Assembly: GCF_007676755.1 (NCBI RefSeq)
Contig: NZ_VEBK01000018.1
Coordinates: 1 to 57,714 of the forward strand
From: Bacillus sp. FJAT-22090
GTDB taxonomy: Bacteria; Bacillota; Bacilli; Bacillales_A; Planococcaceae
Reading direction: 5' to 3'
DNA length: 57,714 nucleotides
The notes under the pieces are model-generated. The model searched no databases. It saw only the letters and a program-made list of their open reading frames with translations, and was not told where the DNA came from. Positions 1 through 8,257 of this stretch are shown here, one piece after another (the stretch's first letter is position 1; each line of letters opens with the position of its first letter). The position numbers and the translations under genes were made by a program.

Positions 1-90
1 CCATCGAGTTCCCCAAACTCATCTCCGAGTTCCCCAAAACACCCGACGAATCCCCCAATAACCATCCCGAGTCCCCCAAAGAACCTATCC
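1..90. repeat. 21-bp-period intergenic repeat array, four units
   Basis: Four imperfect copies of the core GAGTTCCCCAAA begin at 6, 27, 48 and 69, exactly 21 bp apart. Each is followed by about nine less conserved bases. The array is cut by the window edge, so the full count is unknown. The same core and period recur at 1161 and 15167. No coding function is apparent. Confidence 0.85.
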
Positions 91-167
91 AAACTTTAAC
101 GCCCCCTCAAATAAATTGAATATTCCCCCACACTTTGCTAATCTATATTCATACTAATAATAAAGGA

Positions 168-1130
168 GTGATCATCATAGAAATATTTCGACCAGAACCA
201 ACAAGTCTATACGCACTCACCCAATTAAAACATCGAATCCCAAGCGATCAAGGAATCTATCCCCAAATACTAGAAAATATCGAAAATCTCAAGGCGGGGT
301 ACTATGGAGAATGTAGGGCAGATCGTTTCATCGAAGAAGTACAATTTCCTAAAGAAGTCGTCATCATTCCAGATTTGCACACAAAACTGCATCCCAAAAA
401 AGTTATGCAAATTGACACACTTATCATTACAACCAGCTATATACTTGTCTTAGAAATAAAGAATATAACTGGAACAATCCGTTTCATACCTAACAACCCG
501 TCCCATCTCGTTCGAACAAAAGATGACAAAGTGACATCATTCAAATGCCCGCTCGTCCAACTCGCAAGAAACACTGATGGCATAAATAATATACTCAACA
601 ACTTAAACTTAAATATCCCAGTTTATGAAGCACTCATCTTCGCTTCGCAAAACTTAATTGTTGAAAACGCACCACCCCAGCGCAATATCTTTTTTGTACA
701 ACAGCTCCCACTGTTCCTACAAAAACTAAACAAACTTCCCCCAAAAATAAAAACAAACCAATTCCATCTACTTACCAAAACTTTCACGAATCTGAACAAA
801 AACTTCATCGAACGTCCATTATGTAGCAGATTCGCCATTGATCCCGAAATGTTAAAAAAAGGAATACTATGTATTTATTGCGGTAATAACTTATCCAGAG
901 TCACCGAGCGAAAATGGATCTGTGCTAGTTGTAAACAAATAGACAAGCAGCCAATCCAAAACAACATTCAAAACCTATTCATTTTGATTAATCAAAACAT
1001 AACAATGAAAGACTGCTTACATTATCTACAACCACCTTCCAGGGAAGTAATAAAATATTACATTAAAAGGATGAAACTTCCCAAAACCGGTAACCACAGA
1101 ACGACCATATACACCAAGCAGCTAACATAA
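168..1130 (+). CDS. NERD domain protein (nuclease-related), about 320 aa
   Basis: The N-terminal half matches the NERD domain, a PD-(D/E)XK-like nuclease-related fold common in Bacillales. A KAGYYGE-like motif is followed by QIDTLIITTSYILVLEIKN, which carries the Asp and Glu-x-Lys expected of the fold. The C-terminal part has two CxxC pairs (CIYCGNN, CASCKQ) that look like a small zinc ribbon. The function of NERD proteins is not well established; a DNA-processing role is inferred. The start is uncertain. A good AGGAG lies at 164-168, but the best-spaced codon after it is ATA at 177 (8 nt). GTG at 168 overlaps the AGGAG, and TTG at 135 has no ribosome site. I list GTG 168. A terminator follows at once, and the gene is separate from the fucose block. 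Confidence 0.7.
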   Translation: MIIIEIFRPEPTSLYALTQLKHRIPSDQGIYPQILENIENLKAGYYGECRADRFIEEVQFPKEVVIIPDLHTKLHPKKVMQIDTLIITTSYILVLEIKNITGTIRFIPNNPSHLVRTKDDKVTSFKCPLVQLARNTDGINNILNNLNLNIPVYEALIFASQNLIVENAPPQRNIFFVQQLPLFLQKLNKLPPKIKTNQFHLLTKTFTNLNKNFIERPLCSRFAIDPEMLKKGILCIYCGNNLSRVTERKWICASCKQIDKQPIQNNIQNLFILINQNITMKDCLHYLQPPSREVIKYYIKRMKLPKTGNHRTTIYTKQLT

Positions 1131-1158
1131 ACGTCAGTCTCTAGGGACTGGCGTTTTT
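1130..1158 (+). terminator. Rho-independent terminator after the NERD gene
   Basis: A 10-bp stem AACGTCAGTC / GACTGGCGTT (one G-U pair) with a short loop is followed by TTTTTCT. It starts on the last base of the upstream stop codon. Confidence 0.85.
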
Positions 1159-1160
1159 CT

Positions 1161-1195
1161 GAGTTCCCCAAACCGACCCACGAGTTCCCCAAACA
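1161..1195. repeat. Two-unit 21-bp-period repeat (GAGTTCCCCAAA)
   Basis: The core GAGTTCCCCAAA occurs at 1161 and 1182, exactly 21 bp apart, directly after the terminator and about 90 bp before fucU. It is the same family as the arrays at 1-90 and 15167-15313. Confidence 0.85.
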
Positions 1196-1285
1196 AGCAC
1201 ACACCTCAAAAAAACTCTTCCAAATTTCTGATTATTTGTTATTATTAAATAAAAACAAAAACAAACAAAGGAGAAACCAACTAAA

Positions 1286-1711
1286 ATGCTTAAAAACATA
1301 CCGAAATGTCTTTCGCCGGATCTTTTAAAAGTATTAATGGAGATGGGGCATGGAGATGAAATTGTCTTAGCAGACGGAAATTTCCCTGCAGCTTCCCATG
1401 CACGCAACCTTATTCGACTTGATGGACTCAGTATTCCGGAAGTACTCGAAGCAATCCTAACTCTTATGCCTTTGGACACTTATGCTGACTCTTCCGTCTT
1501 TTATATGATGCATGGATCAGAAGTAGACACTCCGCCGATATGGGCCGAGTACAACGATATTCAAATCAAAACAGGAAACAATAATGTCGTTCCAACAAAA
1601 GTAGAACGTTTCAAATTTTACGAGCAAGCGAAACAAGCCTATGCGATCATAGCGACAAGCGAACAAGCTTTATATGCCAATATAATTCTAAAAAAAGGTG
1701 TTATCACATAA
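1286..1711 (+). CDS. fucU: L-fucose mutarotase, RbsD/FucU family
   Basis: The 141-aa product has the length and motifs of FucU/RbsD proteins. MGHGDEIVLADGNFPA near residue 20 holds the catalytic-type His and Asp, and a tyrosine-rich strand (YADSSVFYMMHG) follows near residue 74. FucU interconverts the alpha and beta anomers of L-fucose so that the isomerase receives its preferred form; it is cytosolic. AAAGGAG lies 12 nt upstream of ATG. It is first in a co-directional run with the DeoR regulator, the sugar importer and fucI, which supports fucose rather than ribose as substrate. Only a weak sigma-A-like promoter can be seen in the AT-rich 90 bp upstream. Confidence 0.85.
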   Translation: MLKNIPKCLSPDLLKVLMEMGHGDEIVLADGNFPAASHARNLIRLDGLSIPEVLEAILTLMPLDTYADSSVFYMMHGSEVDTPPIWAEYNDIQIKTGNNNVVPTKVERFKFYEQAKQAYAIIATSEQALYANIILKKGVIT

Positions 1712-1729
1712 TGAAGGGGGAAGTTTAAT

Positions 1730-2497
1730 ATGCTAGTACCAGAAAGACAAAAAAAAATCATCACAATCGTAAACAAAAACAAAACGGCTCGAGTTTCGGA
1801 GCTGAGTAAACTTCTCAAAGTAACAGAAGAAACAATACGACGAGATTTGGAAAAACTAGAGACAGAAGGAAAGCTCGCACGAACGCATGGTGGAGCGATT
1901 TCTACTCAGGAGGAAGAAGGAGATATTCCTTATTTTCAACGAGAAGTGATGAATCAGGAAGAGAAAATGGCGGTCGCGAAAGAAGCGGTAAAGTTGATCA
2001 AAGATGATGATATTATTTTTCTGGATGCCAGTTCAACTGCACTCTATCTTGCAAAACTTTTAACGAATCATAGAATAACTGTTTTAACAAACGCTATCCG
2101 AGTATCTGTGGAACTTGCCAATCTGCCAAATGTCCAAGTCATTGTCGTAGGTGGAAATCTGTCACCATCCTCGTTGTCGCTCGTCGGTCCTCTAACGGTC
2201 AACACATTGGAGCGTTACCATGTAAATAAAGTATTTTTCTCCTGCAAAGGGTTGCACAAACAGTGGGGAATTAGTGATTCCAATGAGCAACAAGCAATCG
2301 TCAAGCGTAAAATGATTGAAATGGCAGACGAGAAAATACTCTTATTAGATCATACGAAACTAGAGAGAAAAGCGTTCGCTCATATTGAGAAAGAAGATAT
2401 GCTGGACACAATTGTGATAGATAGCCAAGCAAACAAAACATATTTACAGTATTTCGAAGAAAAAGACATAACCATTTTATTCGCGCAAATGGGTTGA
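1730..2497 (+). CDS. DeoR-family transcriptional regulator, probable repressor of the fucose block
   Basis: The 255-aa protein starts with the classic DeoR winged helix-turn-helix (residues about 5-55: RQKKIITIVNKN, SELSKLLKVTEETIRRDLEKL, then RTHGGAI). The C-terminal DeoRC sensor domain has the usual IFLDASSTALYLAKLL and VVGGNLSPSSLSLVGP segments that bind a phosphorylated sugar. GAAGGGGG precedes ATG. It lies 18 bp after fucU and is followed by its own sigma-A-like promoter for the importer. In Bacillus a DeoR protein (RhaR) controls the rhamnose genes, so autogenous control by a sugar phosphate such as fuculose-1-phosphate is inferred, not shown. Confidence 0.88.
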   Translation: MLVPERQKKIITIVNKNKTARVSELSKLLKVTEETIRRDLEKLETEGKLARTHGGAISTQEEEGDIPYFQREVMNQEEKMAVAKEAVKLIKDDDIIFLDASSTALYLAKLLTNHRITVLTNAIRVSVELANLPNVQVIVVGGNLSPSSLSLVGPLTVNTLERYHVNKVFFSCKGLHKQWGISDSNEQQAIVKRKMIEMADEKILLLDHTKLERKAFAHIEKEDMLDTIVIDSQANKTYLQYFEEKDITILFAQMG

Positions 2498-2564
2498 AGC
2501 ACATTTGCGTGGCATATAATAACGACAATACAAAATAAATATTCAGAAATTATCAAATATTCTA

Positions 2565-2593
2565 TTGATTAATTAAAATACTTGCTTTATAAT
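2565..2593 (+). promoter_or_regulatory. Sigma-A-type promoter for the sugar ABC importer
   Basis: TTGATT (2565-2570), a 17-bp spacer and a consensus TATAAT (2588-2593) lie 50 bp before the ABC ATPase start, in the 145-bp gap after the regulator. This suggests the transporter and catabolic genes are transcribed separately from fucU and the regulator. I see no convincing CRE or operator palindrome. Confidence 0.75.
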
Positions 2594-2642
2594 CAACAAA
2601 AACACAGAAAAACAAAAATAAAACCTAAAAGGAGGAATGAAG

Positions 2643-4139
2643 ATGGAGCCTCTATTAAAAATGGAAAACATATCAAAGTCATTTCCTGGCGTGAAAGCGC
2701 TCTCCAATGTCCAGCTTGATCTCCAATACGGCGAAGTTCTCGCACTTGTGGGTGAAAATGGAGCAGGGAAATCCACGCTCATGAAAATATTGACCGGTAT
2801 CTACCAAAAAGACGAGGGAACTATCACGCTGCAAGAAAATGAAATCAATGTCACATCGCCTAAGCAGGCACAGGAACTTGGAATTTCAATTATCCACCAA
2901 GAGCTCAACTTGATGAAGGATCTCTCCATCGCTGAAAATATTTTCATAGGCCGAGAGCCAAAAGGTGCTCTCAATCTTTTGGTAAACGATAAGCAACTTA
3001 ATAACCAAGCAAAAGAACTTTTTGAAAAACTCAACCTAGACTTAGACCCCAAGACAAAAGTGCAAGATCTGACAGTAGCCAAGCAACAAATGGTAGAAAT
3101 CGCAAAAGCACTTTCTTTCAACTCCAAAATCTTCATCATGGACGAACCAACAACAGCATTAACCGAAACCGAAATAGAAACTCTCTTTGAAATTATTAAT
3201 AACTTACGAGCAAAAGGCGTTGGAATCATCTACATTTCACACAGAATGGATGAGCTAAAGCGTATTTCTGACCGAATAATCGTGATGCGAGATGGGACGT
3301 ACGTCGACACACTAACGACTGCCGAAACCGAAATGAGCAAAGTCATCCAACTTATGGTCGGTCGACATGTGTACATAGAATCGAAGCCGAACATCGCAGA
3401 AGGGGAAAAGGAAACGGTGCTCCAAGTGAACAATGTTTCCACCAAATCACTCTTAAAAGATGTTTCATTCGAATTAAAAAAAGGAGAAATACTCGGATTT
3501 GCCGGACTGATGGGTGCTGGACGGACCGAAGTTGCACGTGTTTTATTCGGAGCTGATCCAACAACAAAAGGAACCATCACACTACATGGCAAAGAAGTAA
3601 AGATAAAATCACCGGCAGATGCAGTAAAACAAGGAATTGGTTATTTATCCGAAGACCGCAAACAATTTGGGCTACTAGTCAATATGGATGTAAAATCCAA
3701 CATAGCACTCGCAACAATAAAAGAATATCAATCTAATGCGCTTTTTGTAAGCGATTCCAAAATAAAAAAAACGGCTATTGAATACGTCGACCAACTAAAA
3801 ATAAAAACGCCATCTGTAGATCAGGAAATTAGATTCCTATCAGGAGGAAACCAACAAAAAGTAGTTATCGCGAAGTGGCTTCGAAGAGATTGCGACATAC
3901 TCATATTCGATGAACCGACAAGGGGAATCGATGTTGGGGCAAAAGGAGAAATTTATAAACTGCTCGATGAACTGGCTGCAAGTGGAAAATCAATCATAAT
4001 GATTTCATCTGAATTACCAGAAATACTACGAATGAGTCATCGAATCGTCGTCATGTCAGAAGGAAAAATTACAGGGATGCTTTCATCGGAAGAAGCGACC
4101 CAGGAAAAAATAATGGAGTTTGCAACACAGCTCCACTAA
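2643..4139 (+). CDS. Sugar ABC importer, duplicated ATPase subunit (RbsA/MglA type)
   Basis: About 498 residues with two nucleotide-binding domains. The first has Walker A GENGAGKSTL and a DEPTTALTETE Walker B. The second has the degenerate P-loop GLMGAGRTEVAR but an intact LSGGNQQKV signature and DEPTRGIDVG, as is usual for RbsA/XylG/AraG. It powers uptake of a monosaccharide with the permease and lipoprotein that follow. Two ATGs lie six bases apart; the second (2643) sits 7 nt after GGAGG and is preferred over 2637, which is one base away. The fucose genes around it make L-fucose, rhamnose or D-arabinose the likely cargo. Confidence 0.93.
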   Translation: MEPLLKMENISKSFPGVKALSNVQLDLQYGEVLALVGENGAGKSTLMKILTGIYQKDEGTITLQENEINVTSPKQAQELGISIIHQELNLMKDLSIAENIFIGREPKGALNLLVNDKQLNNQAKELFEKLNLDLDPKTKVQDLTVAKQQMVEIAKALSFNSKIFIMDEPTTALTETEIETLFEIINNLRAKGVGIIYISHRMDELKRISDRIIVMRDGTYVDTLTTAETEMSKVIQLMVGRHVYIESKPNIAEGEKETVLQVNNVSTKSLLKDVSFELKKGEILGFAGLMGAGRTEVARVLFGADPTTKGTITLHGKEVKIKSPADAVKQGIGYLSEDRKQFGLLVNMDVKSNIALATIKEYQSNALFVSDSKIKKTAIEYVDQLKIKTPSVDQEIRFLSGGNQQKVVIAKWLRRDCDILIFDEPTRGIDVGAKGEIYKLLDELAASGKSIIMISSELPEILRMSHRIVVMSEGKITGMLSSEEATQEKIMEFATQLH

Positions 4140-4157
4140 CAAATAGGGGTGAAGTAA

Positions 4158-5144
4158 ATGAATGTCGAGACACTAATGGAAAAAGAGCCAACAAAGAAAA
4201 AAATAATACCGCCCGGAGCAATACAACAGACACTCGCCTTCGGAAGCTTAATCGTACTAGTCGTTTTCTTCTCTTTTGCATCGGGAAGTTTCCTGCAATG
4301 GAGCAATATAATCGGAATTTTATTATCAACTGCTGTAATCGGAATACTAGCACTCGGTGCCACATTCGTCATCATTACAGGTGGGATTGACCTATCGGTA
4401 GGTACGGTGATGACACTATCTTCTGTACTGACGGGAGTTATTATCGTTAATGCTGGGCTGCCACTCATCGCAGGGGTCTTTGCAGGGATTGCAACGGGTG
4501 CATTTTGTGGATTCCTTTGTGGGATTGCAATCACGAAGCTGAAGATTCCTCCATTTATTGCAACGCTTGCAATGATGATGATTGCAAAAGGGCTGGCACT
4601 TGTTATTTCGGGAGCAGCGCCTATTTATTTCACAGATTTTAAAGCATTCACGAAAATCGCGCTTGGCACACTTATCCCTGGGATTCCAAATGCTGTTCTT
4701 ATATTTTTTATTGCAGCGATTATCGGGGCTGTTATTCTTTCGAAAACTATTCTAGGTCGTTATAATTTCGCGATCGGGAGCAATGAAGAAGCGACGAAAC
4801 TCTCGGGAGTAAATGTTGATTTTTGGAAAGTAACGATTTATTCATTAGCGGGTGCTTTTACAGGAATTGCCGGTGTTATCATGGCGTCACGTTTAAACTC
4901 GGCGCAACCTGCACTTGGGCAAGGGTACGAACTAGAAGCGATTGCCGCGGTAGTTATCGGCGGAACATCCCTTAGCGGTGGTAAAGGCACGATTGTAGGC
5001 ACAGTGATCGGAGCGCTAATCATGAGTGTTCTTACAAACGGTCTTCGTATCATGTCGATCCCGCAAGAATGGCAGACCGTCGTTGTCGGGTTAGTTATTA
5101 TTCTAGCAGTATATATGGATATTCTAAGAAGACGTAAGGAGTAA
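4158..5144 (+). CDS. Sugar ABC importer permease (RbsC type)
   Basis: The 328-aa product is almost entirely hydrophobic with about 8-10 membrane spans and carries the BPD_transp_2 hallmarks: GALATFVIITGGIDLSVG-like segment near residue 75 and AVVIGGTSLSGGKGT near 270. It forms the homodimeric channel that pairs with the RbsA-like ATPase. A GGGGTGA ribosome site precedes ATG, 18 bp after the ATPase stop, so the two are clearly co-transcribed. Confidence 0.92.
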   Translation: MNVETLMEKEPTKKKIIPPGAIQQTLAFGSLIVLVVFFSFASGSFLQWSNIIGILLSTAVIGILALGATFVIITGGIDLSVGTVMTLSSVLTGVIIVNAGLPLIAGVFAGIATGAFCGFLCGIAITKLKIPPFIATLAMMMIAKGLALVISGAAPIYFTDFKAFTKIALGTLIPGIPNAVLIFFIAAIIGAVILSKTILGRYNFAIGSNEEATKLSGVNVDFWKVTIYSLAGAFTGIAGVIMASRLNSAQPALGQGYELEAIAAVVIGGTSLSGGKGTIVGTVIGALIMSVLTNGLRIMSIPQEWQTVVVGLVIILAVYMDILRRRKE

Positions 5145-5200
5145 ACCTGGTTTTTCGTCCTCGTGACGTCAAATATAAAAAAGGGAATGGGGAGTAATAA

Positions 5201-6184
5201 ATGAAGAAAAGATCTTGGTTTTTAGGAAGTATGCTAGCTGTATCGATGATTTTAGGTGCATGTAACTCAGATGACACAGAATCTAGTGCCTCATCCACAG
5301 GCTCTGAAGGCGATCAGCCTTACGTAGCAATCGTATCAAAAGGTTTCCAACATCAATTCTGGCAAGCTGTTAAACAAGGAGCAGAACAAGCTGCGGACGA
5401 ATTTGACGTAAAAATTACATTTGAAGGACCAGAAAGTGAATCACAAGTAGACAAACAAATTGAAATGCTTCGAGCGGCACTCGACAAAAAGCCGGATGCC
5501 CTAGGATTTGCGGCACTTGACTCACAAGCAGCAACTCCATTACTAGAAGAAGCACAAAATAAAAAAATTCCAGTCGTCGCTTTTGACTCAGGTGTAGATA
5601 GCGATATCCCTCTAGCAACTGCGTCGACAGATAACAAAGCAGCTGCGGCACTAGCAGCAGATAAGATGGCTGAATTCATCGGAGAAGAAGGAAAGATTGC
5701 CCTAATCGTACATGACCAAACATCGGTAACGGGTGTACAACGTCGTGACGGCTTTAAAGAGCAAATCGAATCCAAATATCCAAACATTGAAATCGTCGAC
5801 ATCCAATACGGCGGTGGAGATCACTTAAAATCAACCGATCTTGCAAAAGCAATCATCTCCGCACATAGCGACCTTAAAGGAATCTTCGGTTCTAACGAAG
5901 GATCCGCAATCGGTGTAGTAAACGCAGTACAAGAGCTAAACAAATCAGGTGATCTAGTAGTTGTAGGCTTCGACTCTGGTAAACAGCAAATCGACGCAAT
6001 CAAAAGCGGCTTAATGGCCGGAGCAGTTACTCAAAACCCAGTCGGCATCGGCTACGAAACAGTAAAAGCGGCAGTAGATGCAATGAACGGCAAAACAGTA
6101 GAAAAAACAATCGACACTGGCTTCTACTGGTACGACAAAGACAACATCGACAGCGACGAAATCAAAGCAGCAATCTACGAGTAA
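5201..6184 (+). CDS. Sugar-binding lipoprotein of the ABC importer (RbsB-like)
   Basis: The 327-aa protein has a lipoprotein signal peptide ending LGAC with the lipidated Cys at residue 21, then a periplasmic-binding-protein type 1 fold. Typical segments are SKGFQHQFWQAVKQGAEQAA, VVAFDSGVDSDIPLAT, DGFKEQIESKYP and VVGFDSGKQQIDAIKSG. It is anchored to the outer face of the membrane and delivers sugar to the permease. The gene follows the permease by 56 bp with a strong GGGGAG site and is followed by a stable hairpin, a common way to raise the level of a binding protein over its membrane partners. Confidence 0.92.
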   Translation: MKKRSWFLGSMLAVSMILGACNSDDTESSASSTGSEGDQPYVAIVSKGFQHQFWQAVKQGAEQAADEFDVKITFEGPESESQVDKQIEMLRAALDKKPDALGFAALDSQAATPLLEEAQNKKIPVVAFDSGVDSDIPLATASTDNKAAAALAADKMAEFIGEEGKIALIVHDQTSVTGVQRRDGFKEQIESKYPNIEIVDIQYGGGDHLKSTDLAKAIISAHSDLKGIFGSNEGSAIGVVNAVQELNKSGDLVVVGFDSGKQQIDAIKSGLMAGAVTQNPVGIGYETVKAAVDAMNGKTVEKTIDTGFYWYDKDNIDSDEIKAAIYE

Positions 6185-6203
6185 TATGTGTTTTGGTCCT
6201 TAT

Positions 6204-6228
6204 GTTACTGGTGCCTGGCACCAGTAAC
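6204..6228 (+). promoter_or_regulatory. Intercistronic perfect palindrome
   Basis: Two 12-base arms (GTTACTGGTGCC and its reverse complement) meet around a single T. There is no T-run, so it is more likely an mRNA-stabilising or attenuating hairpin between the binding-protein gene and the oxidoreductase than a full terminator. The central GGTGCCTGGCACC motif also occurs in part near 29311 and 53675. Confidence 0.65.
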
Positions 6229-6269
6229 ACTCTTGTAACAATTCACTCTTATAAAGGAGGTAAGATCAG

Positions 6270-7271
6270 ATGCAGAAAATTCGCTGGGGCATTATTGGCG
6301 CAGCAAATATCGCAAAACAACAAGTCATTCCGGCAATCCAGCAAACTTCTAACGCCGAAATCATCGCAATCGCAAGCCAAAGTGGAAAAGCAAAAGCACT
6401 CGCAACGCAGTTCAACATTCCAAATAACTATGACACATACGAGAAACTACTCGACTCACCTGATATAGATGCAGTGTACATAGCACTACCGAACACGCAT
6501 CACAAAAAATGGGCACTTGCCGCAATCCGGTCGAACAAACATGTCCTTTGTGAAAAGCCAATCGTGCTACACGCAACCGACCTGATTGAACTGCAACAAG
6601 CAAGTATACAACACAACGTCATTTTCATGGAAGCATTCATGTACCGCTTTCATCCACAAATGGCGAAAGCAAAAGAACTGCTAGCACAACGGGCAATTGG
6701 TGATATCCTAACGATTCGCTCCCGATTCCATTTCACCATCGAGGATTGGCAAAACGATATCCGTCTCAATCCGGATCTCGGTGGAGGTGTCCTAAACGAC
6801 ATCGGCTGTTATCCGCTTAATGCAATTCACTATTTAATAGAAGAAAGTCCGAGAACTGTCCAAGCCTCCCAAGGCAAAACCAACCATCAAGTAGACACGC
6901 ATATCGCAGTCCAACTAAGCTATCCATCTGGAATTCTAGCGCAAATCGATGCCAGTTTCCATGGTCCAATGACACAAACTATAGACATTATTGGCACAAA
7001 CGGAACGATGCACCTGTCCTATGCATTTCGCACTGACTTAAACAATCACGAGGGCATCATTCAATACGTATCAAACAACGAAACTAAAACACTAACCATA
7101 ACAGCAAACGCATACGTTGAACAAATTAAAGCATTCCACGAAGCAATTGAAAACAACGAACAACCTATCTATACAGAAACACAAATGCTTCAACAAACAG
7201 CCGAACTCGAAAAAATTAACGAAGCAATAAAAACAGCTACCCAAACGCAACAATCGGCTATCCGATCCTAA
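6270..7271 (+). CDS. Gfo/Idh/MocA-family NAD(P)-dependent oxidoreductase
   Basis: The 333-aa protein has an N-terminal Rossmann fold (WGIIGAANIAKQQVIPAI), the family EKP motif (CEKPIVL, near residue 95) with the catalytic-type Lys, and the C-terminal GFO_IDH_MocA domain (MEAFMYRFHPQ, GGGVLNDIGCYPLNAIHYL). The closest known types are sugar or dihydrodiol dehydrogenases. Within a fucose block it could oxidise the free sugar as a side route, but the substrate is not visible from sequence. AAGGAGG sits 7 nt before ATG. Its stop codon TAA is the TAA of the first unit of the 21-bp repeat array that follows, so its last codons are repeat-derived. Confidence 0.88.
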   Translation: MQKIRWGIIGAANIAKQQVIPAIQQTSNAEIIAIASQSGKAKALATQFNIPNNYDTYEKLLDSPDIDAVYIALPNTHHKKWALAAIRSNKHVLCEKPIVLHATDLIELQQASIQHNVIFMEAFMYRFHPQMAKAKELLAQRAIGDILTIRSRFHFTIEDWQNDIRLNPDLGGGVLNDIGCYPLNAIHYLIEESPRTVQASQGKTNHQVDTHIAVQLSYPSGILAQIDASFHGPMTQTIDIIGTNGTMHLSYAFRTDLNNHEGIIQYVSNNETKTLTITANAYVEQIKAFHEAIENNEQPIYTETQMLQQTAELEKINEAIKTATQTQQSAIRS

Positions 7272-7575
7272 ACTGGGGCTATCCGCTCCTAAAGCTCGAC
7301 CAACCGATCCTAACCCATGGCTATCCGCTCCTAAAGCTCGGCCAACTGATCCTAACTCGGGGCTATCCGCTCCTAAAGCTCGGCCAACTGATCCTAACTC
7401 GGGGCTATCCGCTCCTAAAGCGGCCAACCGATCCTAACTCGGGGCTATCCGCTCCTAAAGCTCGGCCAACCGATCCTAACCCGGGGCTATCCGCTCCTAA
7501 AGCGGCCAACCGATCCTAACCCAGGATTATCCGCTCCTAAAACCGAGCTATCCGATCCTAAATCCAGACCAATCG
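7256..7575. repeat. 15-unit array of 21-bp repeats inside the fucose operon
   Basis: The core TCCTAA starts at 7266, 7287, 7308, 7329, 7350, 7371, 7392, 7413, 7432, 7453, 7474, 7495, 7514, 7535 and 7556. Every step is 21 bp except two of 19 bp, where the same two bases are missing. Two subtypes alternate (CTATCCGCTCCTAA and CCAACCGATCCTAA), giving a 42-bp higher-order unit. Because 21 is a multiple of three, each unit carries a TAA in the frame of the upstream gene. The array fills the whole gap before fucA. No protein is encoded on the + strand. Confidence 0.92.
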
Positions 7576-7603
7576 CCCGTAACATGAGAAAGGAAGTGAC
7601 CAA

Positions 7604-8245
7604 ATGTCCAAAGTCATCGAGGATCTAACAAAATACGCGCATAAATTAGTAGACCAAGGCCTAGTCGTAGGAGCAGGCGGCAACTTAAGTATGCGTGACG
7701 GAGACAATATGTACATCTCCCCAAGTGGCTTCGACCTCAAGGAAATCGAACCGCATCAATGGGTCAAAGTAAACATTACAACTGGGGAAGTAGAAGGGAC
7801 ACTGAGACCTTCATCTGAAGTACTTATGCATTTAGAATGCTTCCGCAAAAACGATGAAATCCAAGCTGTGCTTCATGCACACCCAACTTACTCAGTTGGC
7901 GTGTCATCGGCTGGCAAAGACATCCCGCCGCTCTTTCCAGACTTTCCAGCAATGGTGAAAAGCGTCGGCTATATTGACTATGTTATTCCGACCACTCACT
8001 TACTCGCAGAAAAAGTGGCGGAGCTCGTCACAAAAGACGTCATCATCATGCGAAATCATGGTGTGCTCACATTAGGAAAAACGATGAAAGAAGCATTTTT
8101 CTTTATGCAGCTAACGGAGGAATCTGCGAAAGTGTATACGATTAGCTCTATTTTTGGTGGTCCACGGATTCTTACTGACGAGGAATGTGATGACCTTCGA
8201 AATCTCTCTGCAGAAAGATATCGTTCGAAATTGCTGAAAGAATAG
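7604..8245 (+). CDS. fucA: Class II aldolase, probable L-fuculose-1-phosphate aldolase
   Basis: The 213-aa size matches FucA (about 215). The class II aldolase zinc site is visible: catalytic-type Glu in SSEVLMHLECF (near residue 72), the paired His of HAHPTYSVGVSS (near 91-93) and the third His in MRNHGVLTLG (near 150). It would split L-fuculose-1-phosphate to DHAP and L-lactaldehyde, or D-ribulose-1-phosphate to DHAP and glycolaldehyde. AAAGGAAG precedes ATG. It lies 13 bp before the sugar kinase, so both are in one transcript. L-ribulose-5-phosphate epimerase (AraD) is a related alternative, less likely beside fucI. Confidence 0.85.
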   Translation: MSKVIEDLTKYAHKLVDQGLVVGAGGNLSMRDGDNMYISPSGFDLKEIEPHQWVKVNITTGEVEGTLRPSSEVLMHLECFRKNDEIQAVLHAHPTYSVGVSSAGKDIPPLFPDFPAMVKSVGYIDYVIPTTHLLAEKVAELVTKDVIIMRNHGVLTLGKTMKEAFFFMQLTEESAKVYTISSIFGGPRILTDEECDDLRNLSAERYRSKLLKE

Positions 8246-8257
8246 GAGGCAAACACC

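Noticed and set aside
5353-5802. 149-codon minus-strand ORF in the binding-protein gene
   Set aside because: No ribosome site, composition of a shadow frame, and the + strand gene is certain.
7092-7427. Repeat-rich minus-strand protein
   Set aside because: The 14-residue repeat in this frame follows from the 42-bp DNA repeat. There is no ribosome site, and it runs into the antisense of a real gene.
7256-7575. CRISPR array
   Set aside because: Spacers are only about 9 bp and largely conserved, the repeats alternate in two subtypes, and no cas gene or leader is near.
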